Origin: DATEKX01 sp963726785
GTDB lineage: Bacteria; Acidobacteriota; Blastocatellia; UBA7656
Length of the DNA: 64,000 bases
Assembly: GCA_963726785.1 (NCBI GenBank)
Contig: CAVSDJ010000009.1
Coordinates: forward strand, 558,001-622,000
Reading direction: 5' to 3'
The notes beneath the pieces are model-generated. The model was not told the DNA's origin. It ran no database searches and saw only the letters and a program-made list of their open reading frames with translations. Made by a program: the position numbers and the translations under genes. Position 1 is the stretch's first letter. Each line of letters opens with the position of its first letter. Positions 55,560 through 64,000 of the stretch are shown one piece after another.

Positions 55560-56149
55560 GCGGAAAAAAGAAACCAAAACTTAAGATCATGGTGGCGTCC
55601 ACTATTTACGGTTTTGAAGATCAATTAGATCAGGTCTGCTCTACTCTACAAACTTACGGCTACGAAGTCTGGAATTCTCATTTCAAGACCATCCCTGTTC
55701 ATCCAGCCAAATCGAATACGGAAAATTGTTTACTTGCTGTCGGGTCGTGCGATCTTTTCTTTGGCATCATCCGCCCGCAATACGGTTCGGGGGTTATCGG
55801 CGCATTATCAATTACGCATCAGGAAATGCTCAAAGCCATCACACTTAAAAAGCCACGCTGGTTTATAGCTCACCGCGATATTACGATAGCGCGTCAGCTA
55901 TTGAAGCAATATATGCTCGACGAACATAATCAACCTAATCCTGGTTTCACATATCGTCGCACAAACGTTATGGATGATATTCGTGTCGTGCAGCTATACA
56001 ACGACACCATTTTGAATAATGTGCCGCCAGATGAAAGAATCGGTCATTGGGTAGATGAGTATTTTCGCCTGGTCGATATATTAAAATGTATTGAAACGCA
56101 GTTTGCCGATGTCGAGCGTGTCAGAGAGATTGTCGAGCAAATGAATTAA
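55556..56149 (+). CDS. DUF4062-domain protein within the RM operon
   Basis: 197 residues. The N-terminal part (KIMVASTIYGFEDQLDQVCS, then EVWNSHFKTIPVH) is a DUF4062 fold, a TIR/nucleoside-2-deoxyribosyltransferase-like family; DLFFGIIRPQYGSG is the second core motif. These domains are found in defence and signalling proteins. Placed between hsdS and the AlbA gene with overlap and 5-base spacing, it must be co-expressed with the RM system. Its activity is unknown. Confidence 0.65.
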   Translation: MSGKKKPKLKIMVASTIYGFEDQLDQVCSTLQTYGYEVWNSHFKTIPVHPAKSNTENCLLAVGSCDLFFGIIRPQYGSGVIGALSITHQEMLKAITLKKPRWFIAHRDITIARQLLKQYMLDEHNQPNPGFTYRRTNVMDDIRVVQLYNDTILNNVPPDERIGHWVDEYFRLVDILKCIETQFADVERVREIVEQMN

Positions 56150-56154
56150 ACAAA

Positions 56155-57609
56155 ATGAAAAATGAACAACTGATTGATGAGCTTATCAAAACGGGAGAAA
56201 GCGAGCAGCTTGAGCTACAACAATCTGCCCGCAAAGAGATCATTGCCCGAACAGTTTGCAGCTTTCTGAATGGCGAAGGCGGGCAGCTTTTAATCGGTGT
56301 CAGCGATGCCGGAAAAGTGATTGGGGTCAAGAATGCTCAAAAGCTATCAGCAGAATTGCAACAATACTTAATACAGGGAATCATCCCTGAAGCGCCTATA
56401 ACGGTATCTGTCGAGCCTTATGAACAAAAAGAAATTCTGTCGATAAAGGTCTGGGGCGGTTCAAAAAAACCTTACCTGTTCGACGGCAATATTTTCTACC
56501 GACGAGTTGCAAGCACAGTGAAAGCATCTTCCCAAGAAATGTCTGAACTCATTCACGCCCGCCAGAAAACAGAAATTCATTGGGAGCGCCAATCTGCTTT
56601 GGGCGTCGAGTTGGAAGATTTGGATTTGGAGGAGATCAACGCAACGATTGATGCCTCTATCAAAAACTTCAGGGCTAAAGAAGCAAGAAGCGATATTGGG
56701 GATTTTTTATCCTATTATGGGCTGGCTCTCAATGGTCATTTCACCAATGCCGCAGTCGTGCTGTTTGCAAAAAATCCTGCACGTTTTTTGCCTCAATGTA
56801 GAGTTAGACTCTCTTATTTACAGCAAGGGAAAACGAGTTCTACCTTCAAAGACGATCAGTTGCTCGAAGGTAATTTGTTTAAGAATATTGGTGTGATTCA
56901 AGACTTCTTTAACAAACATTTGGAGTTGAGACGTAGTTTCTCAGATACCAAATGGCAACGCCGGGACGATCTTCAATACCCGTTGGCAGCCTTACGAGAA
57001 GGCGTACTGAATGCCTTAGTGCATCGGGATTATTCCAGTGTTTCAGGCTCGATGTCTATCACCATATTTCCTGATAAACTCGAAATCACCAATTTTGGCA
57101 GTCTGGCCTTAAAACCCACAGAATTAAAGAAAAGCCACCTATCGCTGCCAGTTAATCCCGACATCGCTCAAATCGTTTTTTTGCGGGGATACATCGAAAA
57201 GATCGGCAGAGGAACTTTGAAGATTATTGATGCTTGCAAGGCGGCGGGGTTGAAAGCTCCCGTGTGGTCAGCCGAATCGAATTCGGTGAAGCTTACTTTC
57301 TTCAGCGATACCAGACTTGAGGGAACAACTGATGGAGTAGCTGAGGGAGTAATTGAGGGAGTAATTGAGGGAGTAACTGAAGACGTAAAAGACAAGCTTA
57401 AACGGATCATACTCACCTTGAGTGAAAAACCGGGTTTGAGGGCTGCCGAGATCAGCAAAAAACTTAAAATACCAATCAGTAGCTTGGAACGTTATATCAA
57501 ACAACTGAGAGATGCCGCGCTAATAGAATTCAGGGGCGCATCGAAGACAGGCGGTTACTATTTGTTAAAAACGATAGAAGAGCAAATCAGAAAAGATAGA
57601 CCGAAATAA
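56155..57609 (+). CDS. AlbA_2/Schlafen-type ATP-binding regulator with EGV repeats
   Basis: 484 residues. The N-terminal AlbA_2 domain (SEQLELQQSA, then CSFLNGEGGQLLIGVSDAG) is followed by an HATPase-like C-terminal helical part (LREGVLNALVHRDYS, then GRGTLKIIDAC) and a winged-helix end (AAEISKKLKIPISSLERYIK). Between them four 12-base repeats (57334-57381) encode (E)GV(I/T/A)EGV. This repeat is typical of the family. These proteins are usual in defence islands; a nuclease or regulator role is likely. Stop and hsdM start share one base. Confidence 0.7.
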   Translation: MKNEQLIDELIKTGESEQLELQQSARKEIIARTVCSFLNGEGGQLLIGVSDAGKVIGVKNAQKLSAELQQYLIQGIIPEAPITVSVEPYEQKEILSIKVWGGSKKPYLFDGNIFYRRVASTVKASSQEMSELIHARQKTEIHWERQSALGVELEDLDLEEINATIDASIKNFRAKEARSDIGDFLSYYGLALNGHFTNAAVVLFAKNPARFLPQCRVRLSYLQQGKTSSTFKDDQLLEGNLFKNIGVIQDFFNKHLELRRSFSDTKWQRRDDLQYPLAALREGVLNALVHRDYSSVSGSMSITIFPDKLEITNFGSLALKPTELKKSHLSLPVNPDIAQIVFLRGYIEKIGRGTLKIIDACKAAGLKAPVWSAESNSVKLTFFSDTRLEGTTDGVAEGVIEGVIEGVTEDVKDKLKRIILTLSEKPGLRAAEISKKLKIPISSLERYIKQLRDAALIEFRGASKTGGYYLLKTIEEQIRKDRPK

Positions 57610-59099
57610 TGGACACAACCACGAACAGCATCGTCAGCAAAGTCTGGAGCTTTTGCAATACACTCCGCGATGACGGCGTAAGCTATGGCGATTATCTCGA
57701 ACAACTCACTTATCTGCTGTTTCTGAAGATGGCGGATGAATATAGCAACCCGCCTCACAATCGCGCTTTGCCGGTTCCGCCCGAATACAATTGGGAAAGC
57801 CTAACCGCAAAACGCGGTGCGGAACTCGAAACGCATTACACGACGGTGCTGCGTGAACTCGGCCACCAGAAAGGCACGCTCGGACAAATCTTCACCAAAA
57901 GCCAGAACAAGATTCAAGACCCGGCAAAGCTCTACAAGCTGATCGACATGATCAACAAAGAACAGTGGAGCATCATGGGCGCAGATGTAAAAGGGCAGAT
58001 TTACGAAGGGCTTTTGGAAAAGAACGCCGAAGACACGAAAAGCGGCGCGGGACAATACTTCACGCCGCGCGCTTTGATTCGAGCGATGGTCGAATGCATC
58101 AGACCCGACCCTTTAAAAACCATTGCCGATCCGGCCTGCGGCACTGGCGGTTTCTTTCTTGGCGTCTATGATTTTCTGGTCACCAATTACAAGCTGGATA
58201 AAGAACAAACGCGATTCCTGAAATATAAAACCTTTTTCGGTAATGAAATCGTCGCCTCGACTCGGCGGCTGGCATTGATGAATCTGTTCCTGCATAACAT
58301 CGGCGATATTGACAGCGATAACTTCATCTCGTCGGCTGATGCGCTGGTTGCAGACGACGGCAGCCGCTTCGATTATGTGCTTGCAAATCCGCCTTTTGGT
58401 AAAAAGAGCAGCCAGACTTTTACCAACGAACAAGGCGAACAGGAAAAGGAAGATTTAACCTATAACCGGCAGGATTTCTGGGCGACGACCAGCAACAAAC
58501 AACTCAACTTTGTGCAGCACATCAAGACCATGCTCAAGACGACGGGACGGGCGGCCATCGTCGTTCCCGACAATGTTTTGTTTGAAGGCGGAGCGGGCGA
58601 AACCGTCCGAAAACGATTGCTTGAAACCGCCGATCTACATACGATTCTGAGGTTGCCGACAGGCATCTTTTACGCTCACGGAGTTAAGGCAAACGTGATC
58701 TTCTTTGACGCCAAACCCGCCGCAAAAAAGCCTTGGACGAAAGAAGTTTGGTACTACGATTACCGCACCAACATACATCACACCCTCAAGAAGAATCCTT
58801 TGAGGTTGAGCGATCTGAAAGAATTTATCGAATGTTATCAACCGCTCAACCGGCACAAACGCAGCGAAACTTATCATGCGGGAACCAGCCCTGACGGGCG
58901 CTGGCGAAGGTTTACTTACGAAGAGATCATCAACCGTGATAAAACGAGTCTGGACATCACTTGGATTAAGGACAAATCTTTGGCGGATTTGGACAACTTA
59001 CCGAATCCCGACGAATTGGCAGAGGGAATAATCGAGAATTTAGAAGCCGGATTGGAAAGTTTTAAGATGATTTTGGATGAGGTACCACTGACTAAATAA
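57609..59099 (+). CDS. hsdM: Type I restriction enzyme, HsdM methyltransferase subunit
   Basis: 496 residues. An N-terminal helical HsdM_N domain (VWSFCNTLRDDGVSYGDYLE) is followed by the N6-adenine methyltransferase core: AGQYFTPRALI, DPACGTGGFF (SAM site, about 178) and LANPPFGKKS (catalytic, about 260). It modifies the host target and supplies the DNA-binding frame for R. The ATG overlaps the stop of the AlbA gene by one base. Intact; last gene of the operon. Confidence 0.9.
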   Translation: MDTTTNSIVSKVWSFCNTLRDDGVSYGDYLEQLTYLLFLKMADEYSNPPHNRALPVPPEYNWESLTAKRGAELETHYTTVLRELGHQKGTLGQIFTKSQNKIQDPAKLYKLIDMINKEQWSIMGADVKGQIYEGLLEKNAEDTKSGAGQYFTPRALIRAMVECIRPDPLKTIADPACGTGGFFLGVYDFLVTNYKLDKEQTRFLKYKTFFGNEIVASTRRLALMNLFLHNIGDIDSDNFISSADALVADDGSRFDYVLANPPFGKKSSQTFTNEQGEQEKEDLTYNRQDFWATTSNKQLNFVQHIKTMLKTTGRAAIVVPDNVLFEGGAGETVRKRLLETADLHTILRLPTGIFYAHGVKANVIFFDAKPAAKKPWTKEVWYYDYRTNIHHTLKKNPLRLSDLKEFIECYQPLNRHKRSETYHAGTSPDGRWRRFTYEEIINRDKTSLDITWIKDKSLADLDNLPNPDELAEGIIENLEAGLESFKMILDEVPLTK

Positions 59100-59563
59100 A
59101 GGTCATTTTCGGATCCACTTCATGGGCCACCCACATTACAATAATATCGTTTCTTATGATCTAGCCCTTTGAGAAAAGTGAGATGGATTCAGTTTCGCTA
59201 ACGTGCAAACGCTGTACCTTAGCCAACATTTTGTAAATATTCTTGATAAGACCTTCAGTGAAGATAAGTCGAGAATAGATAGTCTAAGAATATATCGGTA
59301 GATTTTGCAGTTTTGTAATATCGCAAAAGGTAATAATTATTTACAATCTAGTTTTCTCAGTAGATAACTCCTATACGCCTTAATTCATAATCACTTAATA
59401 ATTTGATCTTCGATATTTTGCCTGCCTTTGTATAACAAATGAGTCTCGGCCATTGTGTTTATTGTCGTCTTTTCAATAGTTTATAGCTTGATCTAATGCA
59501 TTTCTCTCAAGTTTATTAATCCCTACCGGCAATCACTGCTGGTTTTAAAAATCTTTCAATTAG
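59100..59563. other. AT-rich gene-free stretch after hsdM
   Basis: About 460 bases with no convincing gene. A weak TTTTGC/GCAAAA inverted repeat lies near 59305-59328. The AT content is clearly higher than in the RM genes, so this may be an insertion junction. Confidence 0.4.
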
Positions 59564-59584
59564 TATGGATAACTAGGAATTATG
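59564..59584. repeat. 21-bp repeat unit containing the methyltransferase start codon
   Basis: TATGGATAACTAGGAATTAT followed by G: identical on the other strand at 61650-61670. Each copy ends with the ATG of its gene and includes TAGGA as a possible ribosome-binding site. Confidence 0.75.
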
Positions 59585-60400
59585 CGCAATTTTCATAAGC
59601 TCGATATGGCATCAACCGAATGGCTGACAACGCACTTTCTAGCTAAGTCGGCCAACCGAATTCGTGATTTAGCCTCGCTACCGATATCAACCACATCTAA
59701 AGTTCTTGATCTTTGCTGTGGTCCTGGGCTCTTTATTCCTTATCTGTTAAATCTTGTCGGCCCAATGGGCCAAGTAACCGGATTGGATAATGATCCGGTC
59801 TCACTGGATGCTGCATATCAACGTCTCAAAGCGCAACCACATCAGAATTGGGATCTTCGGCACGCATCTCTAGAAGAACAGAACATTAATATGGCAGATT
59901 ACGATGTCGTTCTTTTGTTTAACAGTATTGGGTATTTTCCTGATCCCTTCGAGATAATAAGTCTTATTGCCAAGAAGCTTCGTCCAGGAGCTGTAATAAT
60001 CGTAAAGGATTTTGATCTTGAGAGTTTTTTCTTCCAGCCGCGAGATGCTTTGATGTGGGCTGAGTTGATCGTGTCAGCAAAGTTAAAAAATGACGGGGAA
60101 AATCCCATCAGTTTTAACAACTTTTTTGGCAGAAAGGTTCATACTCTATATCGTGCCTATCAATTTCGTGAACATACAAACGAGACCTGGACACAACTAA
60201 TGACATTTCCATTCAATAATTTCGAAACGGAGTACCTATGGCGAAACGTCGAATGCCTCTTGAATCAGGCTGGAAGTAGTTGTCCTCTAGACGCGATAGA
60301 CTACTTCAAACGAATGTTCTTCCCACCTGCTCCAGAGTTCTTCTCCTATCCCGACGCTATGTTTGTTGAAGTTGAATACGTTACATGCCTGAGGCTATAA
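59582..60400 (+). CDS. Class I SAM-dependent methyltransferase
   Basis: 272 residues. The Rossmann motif I VLDLCCGPGLFIPYLLN (about 42-57), motif II VTGLDND and post-I ADYDVVLLFNSIGYF point to a UbiE/Coq5-like small-molecule or protein methyltransferase. A C-terminal 80-residue extension has no known function. It is convergent with the next gene (20-base overlap) and has the same 21-base leader. A role in defence or modification is possible from location; its substrate is unknown. Confidence 0.72.
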   Translation: MRNFHKLDMASTEWLTTHFLAKSANRIRDLASLPISTTSKVLDLCCGPGLFIPYLLNLVGPMGQVTGLDNDPVSLDAAYQRLKAQPHQNWDLRHASLEEQNINMADYDVVLLFNSIGYFPDPFEIISLIAKKLRPGAVIIVKDFDLESFFFQPRDALMWAELIVSAKLKNDGENPISFNNFFGRKVHTLYRAYQFREHTNETWTQLMTFPFNNFETEYLWRNVECLLNQAGSSCPLDAIDYFKRMFFPPAPEFFSYPDAMFVEVEYVTCLRL

Positions 60401-61652
60401 CCATATCGCCAAGAGGATTTTCCAGAACCCTGCGTAGTTTTCCCAGGTATGGTTCTAGCTCGTGATGAGCGACAGAATCCACAAGGCGGCCCATCCTCTT
60501 GTTAATTTGCGACTTGAACATTTGAAATATGGGCGCTACGCCTGTCACGCCGACAACTAGGCGTAACACAACGTCAATGGCACTTCCAAGCGCGGATAGG
60601 TCGGCATCCTTGGGGGCGGCTCTGAATATCTCTGCGATTAGCTCATCCATAACTTGATCGTTGGATAGCAGCTCGTGTGCCTGGGGATGGAAAGCAACCC
60701 AACACACACTCGACGCAGCGATGAGGTAATCATGATACTTGCTCTTAAAGCGTGTCCAATCGCCATTTCGAATTGCAACTAGTTGTTTGACATCCACAGC
60801 CAGAATCTTGCTAAACAGCTTAGGGTCAAACTTTTGTATCAAATACCGTTGAAACAAGTCCGGTGAATAAAGTGTTGCAAGGGCTGGTGGTTGTCCTTTT
60901 CTTACTTCGATTGGAGCATGAGGAAGTCGAATTTTGGAGGTATGAATTGGAATGGCTGGCACATAGTATGCGGCACAGTAGGCATGCCAACTCGCGTAAT
61001 AGTTGCTGTAGAATAAATCAGATTTCTCAGCGTAAGTACCGTACAACTCATCTACGAATGGAAACATCTCCATCGTTCCGACGTAGCCGGCGGTTTCATT
61101 CGTTTCTTCTATAAGGTCTGAAAGGAAACTGATGTCTTCTGAGTTGAATGGGCCTTCACCTCGCTGAACGAGGGGACGCAAATAGTTGATGTGCTCACGC
61201 TCGCCTGGGCCGGGCTCACGTATAACCCAAGTGGCCAAGTCGGACAACCTTGATAAATAATCAATGTATTGCTTGTCTTTTAGTTCCGGCCTATAGAGCG
61301 CTGAATATTCTACTTGGTTATTCATCATGTTGGAGTTGATCGAAGATCCCCATCCAGCAAGTACGATTACTCCATGTTCTACGAGTTCCCTGAACCAGTG
61401 TGACATCACAACGCTTGAAATAACATCTTTGGAGAGAAATCGTGTAAAAGCAAGAATATTGTCTGTGCAAATAATAATCTTGTCGAAATATAATGAGAGT
61501 AGTATCAAATTCTTCTTATGGTAAAGAACTTCCTCCTCAAGAAAGGATGAGTTGTACCGTTGAGGTGTTAAGTAGCGGGGGTTTATGTGACTCAAGTCAT
61601 TATAGATAGCACAGGTTTCACGCGTGGCTAGATCCTTAAGCGAGATCGGCAT
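60381..61652 (-). CDS. Large protein of unknown function convergent to the methyltransferase
   Basis: 423 residues without clear transmembrane segment or known motif. N-terminal half mixes helices and strands (VLYHKKNLILLSLYFDKIII, then GVIVLAGWGSS); the C-terminal part is helical with AVDVKQLVAIRNGDW and a final (LVVGVTGVAPIF) region. Intact. It is read from the same leader as the methyltransferase, on the opposite strand. Because the two share their leader, I suspect they form one functional unit. Function unknown. Confidence 0.6.
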   Translation of the reverse strand: MPISLKDLATRETCAIYNDLSHINPRYLTPQRYNSSFLEEEVLYHKKNLILLSLYFDKIIICTDNILAFTRFLSKDVISSVVMSHWFRELVEHGVIVLAGWGSSINSNMMNNQVEYSALYRPELKDKQYIDYLSRLSDLATWVIREPGPGEREHINYLRPLVQRGEGPFNSEDISFLSDLIEETNETAGYVGTMEMFPFVDELYGTYAEKSDLFYSNYYASWHAYCAAYYVPAIPIHTSKIRLPHAPIEVRKGQPPALATLYSPDLFQRYLIQKFDPKLFSKILAVDVKQLVAIRNGDWTRFKSKYHDYLIAASSVCWVAFHPQAHELLSNDQVMDELIAEIFRAAPKDADLSALGSAIDVVLRLVVGVTGVAPIFQMFKSQINKRMGRLVDSVAHHELEPYLGKLRRVLENPLGDMVIASGM

Positions 61653-61670
61653 AATTCCTAGTTATCCATA
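61650..61670. repeat. 21-bp repeat unit containing the start of the unknown convergent gene
   Basis: Exact reverse complement of 59564-59584. It includes the ATG (61652-61650) and the same TAGGA before it. Outside these 21 bases the two upstream regions differ, so the similarity is not part of a longer duplication. Confidence 0.75.
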
Positions 61671-62157
61671 GTTTGTAATCTACAAAGGGTCAATTTCTAT
61701 TAACGCGGCCTTATTATGTCGCGAAATTATAGTTTGCACAATATCTGTATGCGATTTTTCTTTGTTATCTAACCAGTTCTATTTTTAGATTAATCCAAAG
61801 AGTCTAACTTTGTTAACTTGAGTGAAGGTATATCTTATGCTTCTCACCTAATCTTGAATTATCAAGAAGAATGAATGGGTATAGTAAAAGAAGCAAATAT
61901 CCGTTGAGCAATTTGCTCCAAGATTTAAAATATCTGAGCGTTTTGTTATAAATAGTACAGAACAGAAACTCTGCATATATTCACCCGATTCGCTTGAAAC
62001 CTGATTCTATCATTATTACACTCTACCCGCATTTGCTGGGCTTCTCTTCATCTCAATTTTGTATTTAAGCCCTTTATGGAATTTGTAAGGCGCTCTTTTC
62101 TTTGGAGAGAAATACTGGCGGGAGTCTATTTCTCTTAATGCAGGGAGCGTGTGTTCG
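61671..62157. other. AT-rich intergenic stretch before the recombinase
   Basis: About 490 bases, rich in A and T, no gene found. It carries the upstream region of the unknown gene and probably the promoter of the recombinase. GGGAG lies 10 bases before the ATG at 62158. Confidence 0.4.
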
Positions 62158-63132
62158 ATGCAATTAATTCAAGCAAGTGATGAGTTCCTCAAGGGCTATT
62201 TTTCGACTCACGAACGTAAGAAAAAGACTAAAGATGCTTACGGCTCTGACCTCGCACAATTTGTTGCTTTCGCAGGCGGGAATATGGGTCTTATATCTTT
62301 GAGTAGCCTTACTATTGAACACTGGGCGGCTCATTTGCGCCAAGAGGGATATTCTCCAACCTCAATGCGAAGGAAAATGGTAGTTCTCAAGGTATTTTGC
62401 TCTTATTGGGTAAGAAAGGGGATGTTGCAAGAATCTCCTTTTTGGCGTATTAAGCTCAGCTTTGGCCGGATTGAACAACTTCCTCGTACTCTTACAGAAG
62501 CCGAGATGAAATCTCTTCTTGCTCAAGCACGGCATAACTACCTGGCCTTTAGATACAACCAAAAACGATCAGCAATAACATCCGGCAAGTCTAATCAAAG
62601 TTCGTTTCGCACATACCGAGAGTTACGAAACTTAGCTTTAGTGGACATACTATTTGCAACAGGGATGCGTGTGGGAGAAGTGTCATCTCTTGATCTCCAA
62701 GACTTTCATTTAGAAGAAGGGCTTTTCAAAGTAAAAGGCAAAGGAGGAAGAGATCGCCTGGCCTACGTAGTTGATGAGGAGACTATTCGATTTCAGCGGG
62801 AGCATGCTGAATCTCGGGCGCGGCTCAAAACAGAGAGTCCTGCTCTCTTCCTGAATGCCTCTGGCGAGAGGCTTTCAACTCAGGGGATCGCGAATATCAT
62901 AGCCCAACTGCGCCAGGAAGCAGGAATAGACCGGCATATAACTCCGCACATGCTTCGGCATACAGTGGCAACTATGCTTCTGCGCAATGGGATGGATATT
63001 CGCGTAGTACAGGAGTTTCTGGGTCATGCTTCCATCGCAACCACCCAACGATATACGCATATCACCAAAGAGCACCTAATCGGAGGACTGAGGAAATATC
63101 ATCCTTCATTTGGGTTTCGAACAAACGATTAA
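62158..63132 (+). CDS. XerC/D-like tyrosine recombinase
   Basis: 324 residues from the ATG at 62158; a GTG at 62149 is the other option. N-terminal SAM-like domain (TKDAYGSDLAQFVAFAGG) and catalytic domain with Arg in ATGMRVGEVSS, Lys in VKGKGGRDR, His/Arg in TPHMLRHTVA, His in LGHASIATT and Tyr in TQRYTHI. Compared with the int at 2941 this is the compact XerC/D type used by integrons, defence islands or phage-like elements. The neighbours suggest movement of the 59.5-64 kb block. No att site was found. Confidence 0.82.
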   Translation: MQLIQASDEFLKGYFSTHERKKKTKDAYGSDLAQFVAFAGGNMGLISLSSLTIEHWAAHLRQEGYSPTSMRRKMVVLKVFCSYWVRKGMLQESPFWRIKLSFGRIEQLPRTLTEAEMKSLLAQARHNYLAFRYNQKRSAITSGKSNQSSFRTYRELRNLALVDILFATGMRVGEVSSLDLQDFHLEEGLFKVKGKGGRDRLAYVVDEETIRFQREHAESRARLKTESPALFLNASGERLSTQGIANIIAQLRQEAGIDRHITPHMLRHTVATMLLRNGMDIRVVQEFLGHASIATTQRYTHITKEHLIGGLRKYHPSFGFRTND

Positions 63133-63455
63133 TAGATAAGGTGAGCTACAACATAAGGCGACTTATAAGGATGAGCTGGAGGCAATGTTCGACCAGATGA
63201 ATGAACGAACCCTTTGCTGAACTACCGGGATGACCTTGAGGTAGAAGGATTGAAACGATCTCTATGATCCACACATTTAATAATAGTGATGAAAATATAA
63301 GGTACTCAGATCCGAATCTGCAGGCTACTTGTACTGTATCAGGGTGGTATAGCAATTCCAGCAACAGCTAGGTCTAGAGATATACATACTCTTTGAACTT
63401 TGCTTTATGATGCTCTTTCATAAATTATTTGAAATATTGCTCGGTAGACATCTGC
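63133..63455. other. Gene-free stretch with a coding-like relic
   Basis: About 320 bases. The frame ATYKDELEAMFDQMNERTL at about 63160-63215 looks like a helical gene fragment ending in a stop, with no start. The rest is AT-rich without features. Confidence 0.35.
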
Positions 63456-64000
63456 TTAAGTCTTCAAGATTGCTGTGGGCACATATCCGGGATCCTGAAA
63501 CTCATAGAGTTGTACTCGTCCAATCGCTGACAAAAGCTGGCCTATGAAAACGGATAACGCGAATGGCCCGTAGAAGAATAGGTGCGTAAGGCGCACATCG
63601 TGACGCGTTAATGCCTTGTGCATTTCGTCGCGTGCGCTCAGGGCTAAACTTACAGCCTCTCTATCATCCGCTATAGATAGTGCTCCCGGTGTCCCTGCTG
63701 GCTCAACCGCGACAATGGCCTTAACTTGCAAAGCACTCTCGGTGATATAGCTTCTGACATCACGCAAGGCATTACCTTTTATATTGAAAACGTATGCAAT
63801 TGAATCTCCGCCCGCATCAATCAGGGTTTCTTCTGCTTTGAGTGAGTACACAGCTATAGGAACCGCATCTGAGCGCCACAATGCGGGCAGTGGTGGTTGA
63901 GGGATTTCGAAAACCCAACCGCCATTCTGGGGGAATGCTGTCCCTATGGCAAATCCCGTAGTGAGAGTGTTCTTGCCCCGCAAGCTAATTAACCGTACCT
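63456..64000 (-). CDS. SAVED-domain effector (CBASS-type), N-terminus beyond window
   Basis: The frame is open to the window edge; about 180 codons are visible and no stop precedes a TTG at 63983. The C-terminal part (LSIADDREAVSLALSARDEM, then THLFFYGPFALSVFIGQLLS and VQLYEFQDPGYVPTAIL) matches the SAVED sensor fold that binds cyclic oligonucleotides in CBASS and related systems. In Cap4 the SAVED domain is fused to an N-terminal nuclease, which would lie outside the window. Ends 324 bases from the recombinase and opposite in direction. Confidence 0.65.
   Translation of the reverse strand, partial: VRLISLRGKNTLTTGFAIGTAFPQNGGWVFEIPQPPLPALWRSDAVPIAVYSLKAEETLIDAGGDSIAYVFNIKGNALRDVRSYITESALQVKAIVAVEPAGTPGALSIADDREAVSLALSARDEMHKALTRHDVRLTHLFFYGPFALSVFIGQLLSAIGRVQLYEFQDPGYVPTAILKT

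Noticed and set aside
57334..57381. 12-base tandem repeats in the AlbA_2 gene as a phase-variation tract
   Set aside because: Units are multiples of three, keep the frame and are usual for this family; unit changes would only alter length, not switch the gene off.

Overview
The window is a bacterial chromosome segment rich in mobile and defence genes. Its core is an integrative conjugative element (ICE). The secreted TPR-CHAT protein with sigma and anti-sigma genes, the S9 peptidase, the TPR/XRE/Cys-peptide cluster and the moderate-to-high GC point to Acidobacteriota (Blastocatellia-like). This is a guess from gene style, because no rRNA or housekeeping marker is present.

Layout. 1-2.7 kb: a leftward operon of two membrane proteins and a HerA/FtsK-like ATPase, probably the edge of a different element. 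2.9 kb: the 3' third of a tRNA gene (candidate att site) beside a tyrosine integrase and an excisionase-like gene. 4.5-12 kb: a leftward T4SS operon (virB2, B3, B4, B5-like, B6-like, PH-domain protein). 12.2-24.8 kb: a rightward operon (lytic transglycosylase, virB8, virB9, virB10, MoxR-type AAA+, virD4, relaxase and two small Mob-region proteins). No virB11 is seen. 24.8-25.5 kb: a gene-free block with about nine GTATAC palindromes and a perfect 11-bp inverted repeat, the best oriT/oriV candidate. 25.5-33.1 kb: a leftward block with a nucleotidyltransferase-like gene, an ArdC-like anti-restriction gene, an HNH gene, a 1516-aa DarB-like methyltransferase-helicase and two small genes. Three of these genes have strong hairpins just upstream, two of them clearly related to each other. 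The block sits beside the putative oriT and is transcribed toward it, as expected of a conjugative leading region.

33-41.7 kb: regulators. These are a small Cro-like repressor, a ClpX-type zinc-finger protein, three paralogous XRE proteins, a helical-repeat protein head-to-head with a Cys-rich secreted peptide gene, a Crp/Fnr regulator and a sigma-54 activator, plus several strongly structured non-coding stretches. 42-48 kb: a sigma factor, a membrane anti-sigma protein and a convergent secreted TPR-CHAT protease with a small proline-rich peptide. 48-50 kb: an S9 prolyl oligopeptidase. 50.5 kb: an IS5-family (IS427-like) element. 51.4-59.1 kb: a type I restriction-modification operon (R-S-DUF4062-AlbA_2-M). 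59.5-64 kb: a methyltransferase and an unknown protein gene, convergent and sharing an identical 21-bp leader, then a XerC/D-like recombinase and the C-terminal part of a SAVED-domain (CBASS-type) effector running off the window.

Many genes at 14-20 kb and 38.8-47.8 kb are interrupted by single-base indels, while long genes elsewhere are intact. The choice between sequencing error and decay matters for interpreting the ICE and the regulators.
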